Shown here one piece after another: positions 37,241 to 49,633 of a DNA stretch of 64,000 nucleotides; within the stretch, counting starts at the first letter, position 1, and each line of letters starts with the position of its first letter. The position numbers and the translations under genes are program-made. Under the pieces are notes generated by a model, which saw only the letters and a program-made list of their open reading frames with translations, did not search any database and was not told the DNA's origin. Source of the stretch: Trema orientale (lineage: Eukaryota; Streptophyta; Magnoliopsida; Rosales; Cannabaceae); the NCBI GenBank assembly GCA_002914845.1, contig JXTC01000277.1:186001-250000 (forward strand). Direction: 5' to 3'.

Positions 37241-37952
37241 TAGGGGTGTTCATGGCCGGTTTGGACGGTCTAAATCGTCAATCCAGAAACCAATCCGAAT
37301 GTGCGGTTTTGCCAGTTTATCAATCCGTGCGGTTTGAGTTTGTCGATTCAATCCGGCCAAACTGCACCTACATTTTTGCGGCTGGTTTGGGCGGTTTCCG
37401 CGGTTTGAAAACTTACAAAATTTGAATTAATACAATATCAACTAAGCTCATATCATAATCATATTTCATCTAAAATATAAAGTCCAAATATAAAACGAAA
37501 CCATAACATAGTTAAAAGCTATAACCAAATCGAAAGTCATAGTAAACTTAAATTTTAGTTACAACTTACAACTTAATCAAAATTAAATAGTAAACTTAAA
37601 GTCTTTAATCTTAAACATATCACAATAACAAGACTTAAAGTCTAAAATATTATAAGAGTCTTAAGTAACATAGTCCTAAATAAGCTAAGAGTAATCATTA
37701 CTCAATTAGAATGAATAAGCTTAAATTTTTAACAATTAATATACATTTAAAAAAAATACATATACAAACTTATTGACCGGTTCGGTTTGAATCCGACCGA
37801 ATTTTTCTAAAACCGAAAATCAAACCGGCCAAGTCGGTTTTTATATTTTCTAATCCGTAACCGGCCATTTAAGAAAAAAAACCGCGCAGATTGGGCGGTT
37901 TGGATTGGATTGGGCGGTTTCCACGGTTTGGCGGTTTTTTTGAACACCCCTA
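37241..37952. mobile_element. hAT MITE, 712 bp, with perfect TIRs and 8-bp target duplication
   Basis: The termini TAGGGGTGTTCA and TGAACACCCCTA are exact inverted repeats. They are followed inward by GGTTTGG/CGGTTT-rich subterminal blocks in inverted orientation. The 8-bp duplication TTTTTGTT flanks the element (37233-37240 and 37953-37960). The AT-rich middle has no coding capacity. All criteria for a non-autonomous hAT element are met, and the perfect ends imply a fairly recent insertion. Confidence 0.9.
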
Positions 37953-37960
37953 TTTTTGTT

Positions 37961-38259
37961 CCTGTTTGAATCCACAAACCCGTTTCTATATTATTTTGTT
38001 TCCTTTTCAGTTTTTAGTGTTTTATTTTAAACTTTTTTAATTGTTTTTTTTTAAAATCTTCTGTTCTCATTGAATCATGTTCCCCAGTCTCTCTCTTTTT
38101 TTTTTTTTTTCTCTTTTTCTTCCTTTTCCTATTTTTTCTTTTTGTTTTTTTACATCTTTTTTAATTGTTTCTCTTTGGATTTTTTTTAAAGAGTATATTT
38201 TTCCAGTGTTAGGGGAAAAAATAACCACCTTTGTTTTGTTTTCTTCCCATAGTCATAAG
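37961..38259. other. T-rich intergenic sequence
   Basis: Poly-T and pyrimidine-rich stretches. The open frame at 38077-38268 is low complexity. Confidence 0.35.
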
Positions 38260-39180
38260 CAAATATAATTACTGATTACCATGGTTATTAGTTACAACAT
38301 TGATAACTGCTTTAAAAGTTTAAAGAAAAAAAAGAGAACATGAATAAATATAGGTTACTAGTTATTCTAGTTACTATTTATTAGTCCTATTACCATTAAC
38401 AAATTTGCTTAATAGTTTCTATGGTTACTGGATTATTAGTTTTGTAGCTGATAACTGACCTAGTTACTATAGGTAAGTAATCAATTTGGTTACTCTAGTT
38501 ACCAATCTAGTTACTGTAGTTACAAAGACCAATCTGATTAGTGGTTTCCAGATTAGTGGCAACTGGCAAGTTACCAGTAACTGATCTTTTCTCCTCTCTC
38601 TCTTGGGTTTTAATTCTTATTTCTTTTCACTTCCACTAACCAGTTTGGAATTGGTTACTAGATATTTTAGTTAACAAATAATTAGATTGATTACTGGTTA
38701 TCAGTTATAAGATCGGTTACTAGTACTCAACCAATAATCAATCTAGTTACTAGTTATTCGTTCCTATGCTTACTAAGTATTCAGATTCATAATTGGTACT
38801 AGTTTTTCCAGTTACCGATAATCGATAATCAATCTAGTTACCGATAACTAATTTGGTTTCTAATTTTTCTTGTTTCTAGTCACCAATATTAATTTAGTTA
38901 CCGGTTTCTTTGTTTACTGATTAGTTACTAGTTCTTTGATTTTATGGTTACAAAATTAATCAGATTGGTAACTGGTTGCTAGTTTCATTACTAATAATCA
39001 GTAATCAATCTGATTATCAGTTACCAATTTAGTCACTAGTTATTAACAACCAATTTGGTTTATGTTTTCTTTAGCTTCTAGTTACCATTACTAGTTTTTT
39101 TTTTTTTTTTCTTTTTTTGGGCTTAGTGGTTATTATTCATACCAGTTTGGTTATTAGTTATTGGTTATGTTACAACTTGT
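38260..39180. repeat. Degenerate GTTACT/AGTTAC-rich array, about 0.9 kb
   Basis: The words GGTTACTAGTTA, AGTTACCAATCTAGTTAC and TGGTTACT recur dozens of times with irregular 10-14 bp spacing over about 900 bases. There is no coding potential. The same words occur, in only a few copies, in the centre of the MULE-like MITEs at 1745, 43975 and 44464. Confidence 0.75.
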
Positions 39181-40199
39181 AAAAAAATAAAAATAAAAAA
39201 ATCTTAGAAAATCCTAGATGCGTATGGAGATATTGAGGAAAAAGAGGGGTTGTATTGTATTAATCATTTCTTGCCATTCACAAAGCACTAGGCAAAGAAT
39301 TTGCATTATGTGTATACATTCTCAATATTTTTTGGAGCTGCATTCTCTCCTTGTGCCAGCTTATAAATAAACTTCAAGGTAATAACCATAACGAAAAAAA
39401 AGAAACTATTTAAAAAAGAAAGGAAAATATAATACTTAAAAAGATGATTGTTAGAACTAATATTTAAGATAATAATCACTAGCTATCGAATCACGTCTAT
39501 AATAGAAAATACTAAAATCACTTGTTAACTAAATTATCAATAGGGGAAAAATTATATTTTTGAGTTGGATCCAAAAGTTCGTAAATTGTATAGAAAATTA
39601 TAAAATAAGGATGAAAATTATACTATTTGGTAGATAAGAGCTTCTGTTAGAGTAGATTTTGACCAAAAAAGAAGTAATTACGCTAACATTTGCAAAGATT
39701 CAGATATAGCAACGAAACCCATCATGCTTGCATCTGGTTCCACTTTTTCCTTCAAGAAATCCAATTGGAAAACTCAAATGATGATAAAGAACCAACATTA
39801 GTTTGGGTCCTCTTGATGGTCGGTGGACGAAGGGATCTCGCACAGGAAGAGCATGGCGATGAACTATTGAAGACGCCGAGTGGCCAGGGAAGAGGGCGGA
39901 TGACTGAATCTCGCGGAGGAAGAGCACGGTGATAAAACTCATGAAGACGATGAGTTGGGGGTGGGGGGCGAAAGCATGAAGAGGAAACTAGCTACAACTT
40001 GGATTATTCTTCTGGACTCACATTTTTAGTACAAATTGTGTCATTTTTCAACATTTTATCGTAGATGAAAAGTTGGTATAATATATTTGTAATTATTTCT
40101 TAAAAGAACGTGTTTTTCCTAATTCTTTCAAGGGGATTTGATATGGATAGTCGTAATTTGGACTAAAGTGTTGTCTAACAATCGTCATATTATCTGTAA
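39181..40199. other. Intergenic
   Basis: No recognisable gene. The open frames at 39690-39942 on both strands overlap each other and lack any known motif. Confidence 0.3.
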
Positions 40200-40333
40200 C
40201 CATAAAATTATAACTTTTTTAGGATCAACCGATGGTTACAAATTGTATAACCCCATCATAGAATATCCATAAAATTATAACTTTTTTAGGATCAACCGAT
40301 GGTTACAAATTGTATAACCCCATCATAGAATAT
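40200..40333. repeat. Exact 67-bp tandem duplication
   Basis: Two adjacent 67-base units start at 40200 and 40267 with CCATAAAATTATAACTTTTT. No difference was seen between them, which implies a very recent duplication. Confidence 0.9.
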
Positions 40334-40773
40334 TGAATTACTACTGGTTAGATCCATTACCTATGATAAAATGTGCTAGTGAAAGTTGTGAATTTAGGCT
40401 TAGTATTCACTTTTTTGTTTTATATTTGACTAATACCAATTTGTTCTTGTTAATAGTTTCATACCAATTTTCAAGTATACGCATCATGTATAAAATATGT
40501 ATAGTATATATCTCTCCAAAAATAGGTATGAATCTATCAAAGATTAAAAAAAAAAAAGAGTATCTATTTAAGTATGCTTTTAAAAAATAGATATTTATCT
40601 CCTTTTCTTATGAAAGTAGGTTAGGTACCTGTTTTTGAGTAGAAGTAATTATTTCACCAATGTTGTTTCCCTCCCTCTTTAGCTCTGGGTTAAGTAGACA
40701 ATTACCACTTTTTTCAAATATTTAACTAAATTTACCACCACTATTAGATTCTACCACTTTTGGAAGGGAATTA

Positions 40774-40912
40774 GTCAAGAATCTATCAAGAATTCATCAA
40801 GAATCCGTCAAGAATCCATCAATAATCTGTCAAGATTACCACTGACGTCAAGAATCTATCAAGAATCCGTCAAGATCATCAAGAATTCGTCAAAAATTCA
40901 TCAAGAATTCAT
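40774..40912. repeat. 10-11 bp minisatellite, TCAAGAATCY-type
   Basis: About a dozen units such as TCAAGAATCTA, TCAAGAATTCA and TCAAGAATCCG run head to tail, with a short interruption near 40835-40848. Confidence 0.85.
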
Positions 40913-42279
40913 TTTAAAAAGTGGTATGGTGGTAGATTTAATTAATGAGGAAAAAAAATGGTATTTACCTAATTTATTCCCTCTTTAGTTAGATTTACCT
41001 ATTTTCGTTCGAAAAAGCCAAATTATCCATTTATGTTATATTATTTTTTTTTCTTCTTCTTTTTTTTTTTTTTTTTATAAGTTGGATTTTTAGTTCATCT
41101 TCAAAATACTCATTGATTACAAACCATTATGTATTTTAGGCTTTATTTGGTATGGGGGAAGAAAAAAGAGGGAGAGACAAAATTTAGTACTTAGTAGGAA
41201 TGATGAAGAGAGGGATAAGAGAGGTAAGACTAGCAATTTTCTACACGACATGATAATATGACTAAAAAATGACGCGAAATAAGTAGGTGTGAATGACTCA
41301 TTTAATTTTCGTGTCAACTTCAAGTTAGCATATGTAATACGAATAATAAACGGGTGGGTTTCAGATCAAACCCACTTAATCAAAAAATAACCCGTGTAAT
41401 ACATGTAATTAAACGGACGATTTTTGTGTCACATCAATACTACACTAATATAATACATATTTAACACTTTAATGCTTCAAATGTGATTTTGATTAATTCT
41501 AAATATATTCACATATGTAAAGTTGAATTAATTAATGCATAATCGTATTAAATTAGACTCATTGTGTTAATTTTGAATAATTGTGTCAATAGGTCATAAC
41601 ATAATATACGCATCGTGTCATGTCTTATTTGAATTTAAATTTTTGACATGTTTATTAATCGTATTGTATTCGGGTTAGAGTGTTATCATGTCATATCATA
41701 ATCGTGTTGATTTGAACATGTCAGAATAACACAAATTATCAGAAAGTTCAGGGTTTGGTCTCTCTTTAGGCCTACCAAAATAAATCCTCCCTCTTTAAAT
41801 GGATTGAAAAAAGCGTGAAAAAAAAATGCAAAGACAAATATATCATCTAAAAAAAAATTTAAAATAAATAATGAAACAAACAATGTATTAATTTTATAAA
41901 TAAATATTCTTCATCCCTTTTTTGCATTCTCCTCCTTCCTACTCTTCATACTAAACAGGAATTGTCATGACTCATACTTCTGTCTCTCTTTTACATTCTG
42001 TCTCTCTTTTAATATAGTAGTGTTAGTATTGTACTGTGATAGGTTGATTCATCTTCTAAATTTATTCATTTATTTTCTCTGGCATTGGGGTAAAGAAAGA
42101 AGGTAGCATGCATTCTTTATTTCTATTTCTAAGTTTTGAAATCGAAGTACCTATTACCTAATAAGAGAGGTAATGGGCTTCCCGCTTCACTAAATTAAAT
42201 GCCTATATACTATGTCAAGGAAATAAGGATACTGAGTTGAATTCATTCATTTCTAAAATTTGGAAACGTGTAATATTTA
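40913..42279. other. Intergenic with degenerate MITE-like segments
   Basis: The segment 41241-41740 has CACGACATGATAATATGAC-like words at the left and related inverted words at the right, resembling common plant MITEs with CGTGTCGTG-type ends. An outer pair, near 41139 and 41945, may be another degenerate element. The boundaries are not secure and no gene is seen. Confidence 0.35.
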
Positions 42280-42797
42280 GGCCATATTTGGATACATTTT
42301 TAATTTTTTGTTTATAAAAATTGAAAACAAAAACAAAACTTTTATTTATGTTTTAAAATTTTAAAAATTAGAAACTTGCTTGGTAACACACCAAATCACT
42401 TTTAATTTTAAAAAACAAAAAAATATAAACATGCATGGTAATTGTAAAAATTAATTAGATACTATTTTAAAAATTTATAAGAAAGATATCATTTTTAATT
42501 ATATTTAGAAAAATACCATTTATAAAAATGCTACTTTAAAAATTTATTTATGGAATGTCACTCTTAAAAAGTTTATTTACAAAAGTACCACTTAAAAAAA
42601 TTTATTTAAAAGAAAAAAAACAATTCTCTAGGTTTACATTTTGTTTAAAGAAATTTCGGAATTATTTTTAAAAATTTTGTTTACAATTTTTTAAATAGAA
42701 AACAAAACAATATTACTAAGTATGTATTCGAAAAAAATTTGTAAATTTTTGTTTATTTAAATAGAAAACAGAAAATTAAAATGATCCAAGCAGGCTC
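42280..42797. mobile_element. Tourist-like MITE
   Basis: The left end is GGCCATATTTGGATAC followed by 'TTTTTAATTTTTTGTTT'. The right end, on the minus strand, is GAGCCTGCTTGGATC followed by 'ATTTTAATTTTCTGTTT'. The interior is A/T-rich and repetitive. There is no exact target duplication (TTA left, ATA right). Confidence 0.6.
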
Positions 42798-43970
42798 ATA
42801 GAAAATCTAGTCTGAACTAATATTATACATTTTTGGAAGCTCACGGCTAATATTAAATTTAGCATGTCTGTTATTGCTTATTTGGGAGTTCAATTTCTTT
42901 TCCTGATTAACTCTTCTTGCTTTCAAAAAAAAAAAAAAAAAAAACATTTGCTCATAAAATAAATAAATAAATCGGGCTACATTATGCTAATTGGAGTTGC
43001 TCTGTTTGGTTTCTCTTTCAAGATTTGTGCGATTCATGATGGTGGCTATAAATTGTTAATAGTGATTCTAAGGCTCTGAATTTTTACGTCTATTTATGTA
43101 CTGTTCATTTTCTTTTTAATGATCTTTGCTCTTTTGGTGTATGAGAATCGATGAATTATGTTGTTTATGCTCTTGGTTGTTCGACAGTTAATTTCTTCGC
43201 CACGCAAAAAATACAAAAAGAAAAAAAAATCCACAACTTGCAATGAACACGAAGCCAAAACCTCCAAATTGGCGAAGACCAACTATTTTACTTTCAACAA
43301 ATCGGGATTGATTATGAGAAAGACATGGAATGGATACCATGATGCCTTCAATGAACTTCGTGACTGATTTTGGTGTGAAGCGAACGAACAGATGTGGTAA
43401 TAACAAATGTTCGTCCAAGTAATTAATGACAACCAGTTGATATTCGAAATAGTATGGCATGCTGCGTCTACTGATTTTAAAGAATGTCTAGAAGGTGGAC
43501 GGACATAAGTCTCTTATCATTATGTGTCTTTGTCTATGCTACATAAGTCACATTAGTTGGTAGTTTTTGGTTTGTTGGAAATAAGTTGAAAGGAATGGCA
43601 ATGGCAATAGAAAAAAAAAAAAGAAGAAGAAGAAAGAAAGAAATGAGGAATTTTTTGATTGAAATTTATAAAGTTATCCTTGGAAAGGATCGAAATGGTA
43701 TTAATTATATTTTGACAAAAATATAAATTTTTTTTTGAAGGAGACAAAAATATCAACTTTTGAATTAACACATAGACTAATTATGAAGAGTGGAGGACAG
43801 AGAATCAAGTTAGTATTATATTCTAATTTAGTATGTGCAATTTGGCAAAAAGAAAAGTGTAAAATGAAAAGGATATTGCGCATGACTCATGTCATTTAGG
43901 AATGACAATTCCGTTGTGTATAAGAATAAGAATAGTTGTTCTACTAGAATAGCCATTAAAATACATTTTA
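42798..43970. other. Intergenic
   Basis: No supported gene. Overlapping open frames at 43094-43460 lie on both strands and lack recognised motifs. A poly-A run lies near 42926-42944. Confidence 0.3.
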
Positions 43971-43974
43971 AAAA

Positions 43975-44463
43975 GATTTTTTTTCCTTCAAAATTTCATG
44001 CCCAAAGTACTAAAAATTGAAAAATGAGTAAATTTAATTTTTTATGGTAATTTTTCAAAAAATTAAAAAAAACCGGAAGTTGAAATTGTTCTGAAAGCTC
44101 CTGGATTTAGTCATAAAATACCACATTTAAAAGTATTTAGAAAAATACCAATTTTTACTAATTGATGAGATACTTAAGGTAGCTAGTCGAGTTACTTAAG
44201 GTAACTTAATCAGTTACTTTAAGTAACTGGATTAGTTACTCTAAGTAACCTAATTGATTACCTCGAGTACCATAAAGAATTACTAATTTTAAAGAAAAAT
44301 GATATTTTTCTAAATATTTTTAAAAAATATTATTTTCTAATAAAAGTTTAAAAAGTGATATTTTTCTAAATCAATCCAGGGATTTTTCAAAAAAAAAAAA
44401 ATCAGTCCATCCGGGATTTTTTAATTTTTGGTACATAGGGCATGGAATTTTGTAAGAAGCCTT
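43975..44463. mobile_element. MULE-like foldback MITE, copy 2
   Basis: The left arm has 'ATGCCCAAAGTAC' and 'AAAAATTGAAAAAT'. The right arm has the inverse words 'GGTACATAGGGCAT' and 'ATTTTTTAATTTTTGG'. The centre carries GTTACT/AGTAAC words. The family matches 1745-2215. Confidence 0.6.
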
Positions 44464-44765
44464 TGAAAAATTCCGGATTGATATAAATATCACATTTCTA
44501 AAAGTTTTATAGAAAAATAATAATTTTAATAAGTATTTAGAAAAGCACTATTTTTTTCTCCAAAATTGGTATTTTCAAATAGTACTCGAGGTTGGTAACT
44601 TAATCGGTTACTTCAAGTATCTGATCAATTAATAAAAAGTAATATGTTTCTAAATATTTTCAAAGTGGTATTTTTCTAATTAAAATCCGAGATTTTCAAA
44701 TAATTTCAAAATATGAGATTTTTCAATTTTTTTGAATAATTCCCATAAAAAATCGAATTTCCTCT
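44464..44765. mobile_element. MULE-like foldback MITE, copy 3, adjacent to copy 2
   Basis: It starts with 'GAAAAATTCCGGATTGA' and ends with 'GAGATTTTTCAATTTTTTTG', with interior words as in copies 1 and 2. It lies directly against copy 2. It is shorter, so possibly truncated. Confidence 0.5.
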
Positions 44766-47700
44766 TTTAAAATAACCAAACAAAGTAATGGAAGATCCAC
44801 CCTAACCAAACACGATATTTAAGATTCAAGAAAATCGTCTCACATTTTTTTTTGCCTTAGAATTTTATAAATTCTTCCTACCCCTTTTTCTTAATTTTTC
44901 TTTTTTCTTTTTTTGTTTTCTCATATCAAAATTCGTTAGTTTTGTTGCAAGGATAAACTCATCATGATAATTCTATCAACTAACAATTGAAAAAAGAGTA
45001 TTATAAACTCTCTCAAACACATCAACATGAAAACTAAAGAGGTACAATATTAAAGCAAACTCTGTTTTTTCAACCATCATAGTTGATAAACAAAAATTTG
45101 CATTTGGTTACATGACGTAATATTGAAACAATATATAAGAAACCATCATATCTATTGCTAATAGAAACAATATTATTATTCACACACAATCTTAACGCCA
45201 TCGAGTGTGGAGTAGTATTATCTGCGCTATCAATTGACCAAACCTGATCCCATGCAGACAACATATTTGGACTAAGCACCAAGGCTCTTTCACCAGTATT
45301 AATGCTATATGACCTTGAGTATCAGCCATATGAATTGTCTGATCACTTAAAACGCAGAGTATAGAAGCCGCTTTTGAGCTTGACTCGTCTTCAGCCCATG
45401 AATGGCTTGCCATCGTATTGTTGACCAGATTAGCCTCTAGCTCGGTCGCTGCTTCCTTCATGGTACGTAGGCCTTTTCTCTCTTTTAACTCTCAAGCACC
45501 TCTTAGCAAGTTTAGCTGCTTCCTTCAACTGCTCAATATCATCCTCATTACCACTGATCACTAAACAAGGGTCAAGAACACTCAATACCTTGTCTTCTTT
45601 CAACGCATCAAGAAAGTAGCTCACAACATACCCATCCCCGTCGGGGTCATCGAAAGAAAGCACCTTTTCACCTGTTAGCAACTCTACTAGCACAACTCCA
45701 AAGCTATAAACGTCACTCTTCTCGGTCAGTTGACCACTCTGCAAGTATTCTGGATCCAAATACCCTATAGTCCCTTGTACCAAAGTGGTCAGTTGGCCTT
45801 GGTCATTATCGTCTAAGAGTATGTTTGTAGACTTGACATCTCTATGAATGATGGGAAAACATGCCGCCGAGTGCAAGTACGCAAGCACGCCGGCGGTTTC
45901 GGCCGCTATCCTGAGTCTCATTTGCCACGTCAGCCCGCACCCGGCGGCCGCATGGATGTGGTCAGAGAGTGTACCATTGCTTATGAACTCGTAAACGAGC
46001 AAAGGGGACTCGGTCTCCAAGCAACATCCTAAGAGTTTGACCACATTCCTGTTGCTGACGTGGAGTAGGACCACCACCTCGTTGATGAACTGGTCGATTT
46101 GTTTGCGGTCAATTACCTTTGACTTTTTTATGGCGACGACTCTACCGTCAGATAATGTTCCTTTGTAAACTGTTCCACACCCTCCTCGGCCTATGACTCT
46201 GTCCTCGTCAAAGTTATTTGTGGCAGCCTCGAGCTCTTTGGCTTTGAAGATTTTGGTGCCATCCGTGGACGGATACCCTTCTTGTCCTGAAAGTAGCTTC
46301 TTCAATAATATGCCACCATTTAGACGAAAGTTTAGCTTCTCTAGATAAGTCTGCTTTCTTTTCTTATGTCTTAGAATCACCAGTATACTTGCCGCTAGAA
46401 GTAAAATGAAGCTTGCACCAATAACTGCATAAAATTGATAGACATGTAAGTTTATAATTAATACTCAAACCACAAAATATTTTCATAATTCAACAAAGAT
46501 GTATATATGTATACACGGTAATTGCTATAGATAATATCTGGTCTACAGATGGGTATTGGCCAGCATATTTTCATAATTCAAATCCCTCTTACGAATAAAA
46601 AGAAAGAAAAATTACTATCAAGCAAGTGTTGTATGTTTATTCATGGCAAATAATTAAATAAGTTATAATAAAAGCTAATTACCTGCCACAATTTTCATTA
46701 CAAAGAGTAGATCAATATCGCAACCTTTTGATGATCCATTCCTTCTCCCGTCTCCTTTGCGGCCCACAGGGCAGTGACAAGTGTAACTCCCGATTGTATT
46801 AGTGCATCGGTAAGAACAGTCATTAACATTTGTTTCACACTCATTGATATCTTAATACAAAGCCAAGACAAGGATTAATTAGCATCAAAGAATTGTTTAG
46901 TACTGGATTATATCAATCACCCCCAAACAAACCGGAAACCAAAAAGATACGTTATTTATTAATATAGAGCAATCCGTAATGATTAAAAAAAGACAGATCC
47001 CATCCGATAACTTTTTTTTTCCCTCATAATTAGGGAAAAAAATGCATGATAAAAATTAGATGGATCATTTTTCATTATATGCAAAAAGTTTCTTAATTTC
47101 TTTTGTTAACAAATTACCAACCTAACACTACTCATAACGGTGATATGGCTGTCCAACACATATAACATGTATTCTTAATTTTATAGCTACTCGTAATACA
47201 TGAATAGTGAGTAAATATTAAGATGACTATAATGGTAACAACTACAAATATTTTCCAAAAAACAATTGATACAATATAGAGTTATAACTTCAAAAAAACT
47301 CCTGAAATTTTGCCTTTTTGTAATTTGAACCTTATACTTTTGTTTCTAAATAAAAAAATACACATTCATATTTTGAAATTCAAATTAAAAATTTGAAGCC
47401 CTTATTCATATTTTAACAAATTTATTTTCTAAAAAATTATGAAGCCAAAGACTCAATTTATGTTATTCTTGTTTCTAAACAATTAAAATATTTATAAAAG
47501 ACATCATTTAGACTAACATATATTAGGGCTTAGGAAAAATATAGGCCGATGTCGCAAATTGTTTGAATTTCAAAATATGAATATATATGTATATATGTAT
47601 ATATATATATTTTGCAGAAATCAAAATACCATGATTAAAATTGGTTAAAATTGTAGAATGATGAAACTTGTGGGATGATTTTTTTTTTAATTAACCTATA

Positions 47701-48676
47701 ACATATAAGTATTTTTACATAAAAATTACATTTCATGATGTTTATAATTTATCATTTAAATGATGAAAATTCACAGATCACGTGATGACGTGAATTAGTA
47801 CCAGGAACTGTAGTGACAGAAAGTGAGATTTCTAGTTAGTCACGTACGTACCTCGGGAACCATTATGGACGTAGGGATTTCCTTCATAACCCTTAGAGCA
47901 CTCACAATAATAGCCTGGTGAGGCAATATCAACGCTAACGTCGACGCAATTGCTATTTTCTTTGCAAGCATAGTGCGTCTTGTTCATCAACTTCTCCTTT
48001 GCGCAGTATTGGCGCCCAGGAATAGCCCACTCAAGCACCGTGGGAACAGTAAAACCGGCCTCATTGTGATCATCTTCTTCTCCTCCTCCTCCTCCTCCGC
48101 CGTTTAGAGGAAATTTCGAGAAATTAAAGCCGGCGGAAGACCCTTCTTCCATCACCAGAGAGTAGCTACAATTAGAGGTAACGAAAGGCCGGCCGTCGAC
48201 GTCGGTGTAGTTGACCTTCTTCGGGCTCAAGAACACGCTCATTTTATACGCAGGCACCGATTGCTGAAGCGAGATTTTGCAGCAGGCCTTGCCCGAACAC
48301 GAGCTCAGGTTCGTCACTTTGTCCGATAAAGATTCAAGGTCACTGCACTTGGAAAAGCAGCCGGCCTTGAAGAAGGTACTGTAGTTTCCGTCGAGGCCGT
48401 CCACGGACATGTAGGCGCTGCAGCCAACGCCGAAGAGCTTGTTACGGATGTTGGAGAAGGGAAAATACGGCGAGTTTGTGTAATCATCGTATTCGTCGTC
48501 GTCGTCGTTGTCGTTTTTCCAAGACGACGTCGTTTTGTGATGGGTGGAAGTAGTAGTAGTAGTAGTAGTACTAGTACCAGTACAGTTCTTGAGAACCTTG
48601 GTGAGAATCCGGAGTTGGCCGTCGATGGAGATGTCTAGGACTTGAAGTTTGGTCCTGACGGTGTTGACCAGAAATG

Positions 48677-49171
48677 GTTAGATTTACATAATGGATTGTT
48701 AAACCAAATACAATCCTAGGATCTATCATGCCAAATTGTCAAGAAAAAATTTGTTGAGAGAAATCTGTGACTAACCTGAATCCATTGTGTTTGACAGCAA
48801 AGGATCACGTAAGCGGAAGCGATTAATTAGAGCCTGAGGGTAGAAGGTCTTCCACAGCCAGAATACTGTATGTATGCTCAATGGGTCTCTCTCTGTTGAT
48901 GGAGGCAGAGGAGAAGAGCACACGTTTTATTTGGCTTGGGGACTAAAACCCTATAGTTATGTCCTTATATACTAGTCACCAATAGAGACCCCATCAATCC
49001 TTATTGGACTAGGATTAGGTAACCACACATTACAGAGTCCACACCAAATAGGTAACTTCAAGAGCCCTCAATTAGATCACTTAATGACCCCACTTAATTA
49101 GACAGCCCTTATATTATATAATTGATATAAAAACTATGGCCCACATATTAGGTTACTCGTGTAACCTAACA
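48677..49171 (-). repeat. Copia 3' LTR
   Basis: This is the downstream LTR in the element's orientation. On the minus strand it begins TGTTAGGTTACACGAG. It is about 97% identical to the LTR at 54565-55065. Confidence 0.92.
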
Positions 49172-49185
49172 ATCTCCCACTTGGG
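49172..49185 (-). other. Polypurine tract of the Copia element
   Basis: Minus-strand AAGTGGGAGATTG lies immediately before the 3' LTR. This is the expected plus-strand priming site. Confidence 0.8.
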
Positions 49186-49633
49186 CTACATAAGTTTTTC
49201 CTGAGACAATTATATAATGAAAACTTGAGTGCGCACTTTATTACTGCCTGTTGAGAAATTACCCCTTAAGACAATCTGAACCATTTTGTATATCAACATG
49301 GAACCAAAGCGGCCTTCATTGCACTTAGGTAGGCAACTAAACCCATCAATGATTACCAAATCAATGCACGCAATGACACAGATCAAGTATGGATGTGTGG
49401 CATGGAAATTACACGAAAAGTGATCTTACATGCCTATTTCCATTTGGTCCTTCTTTATGATTCCAACGAATCAACCTTAGTCTTTCACTTTATGCAAAAA
49501 CTGTAACTTTATGCAAAACAGCAGATAGAAAAAAAATAAAATATAAATTCAGAGTATAAAAGAAAACCAGCACTTTATTGATATCAAATAACAAATGTGT
49601 CTGTCACAAGAGAACTCGTAAATCTAACTCCCA

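Noticed and set aside
39690-39942. Overlapping 80-codon frames on both strands
   Set aside because: The mirror-image overlap and absence of known motifs make a gene unlikely.
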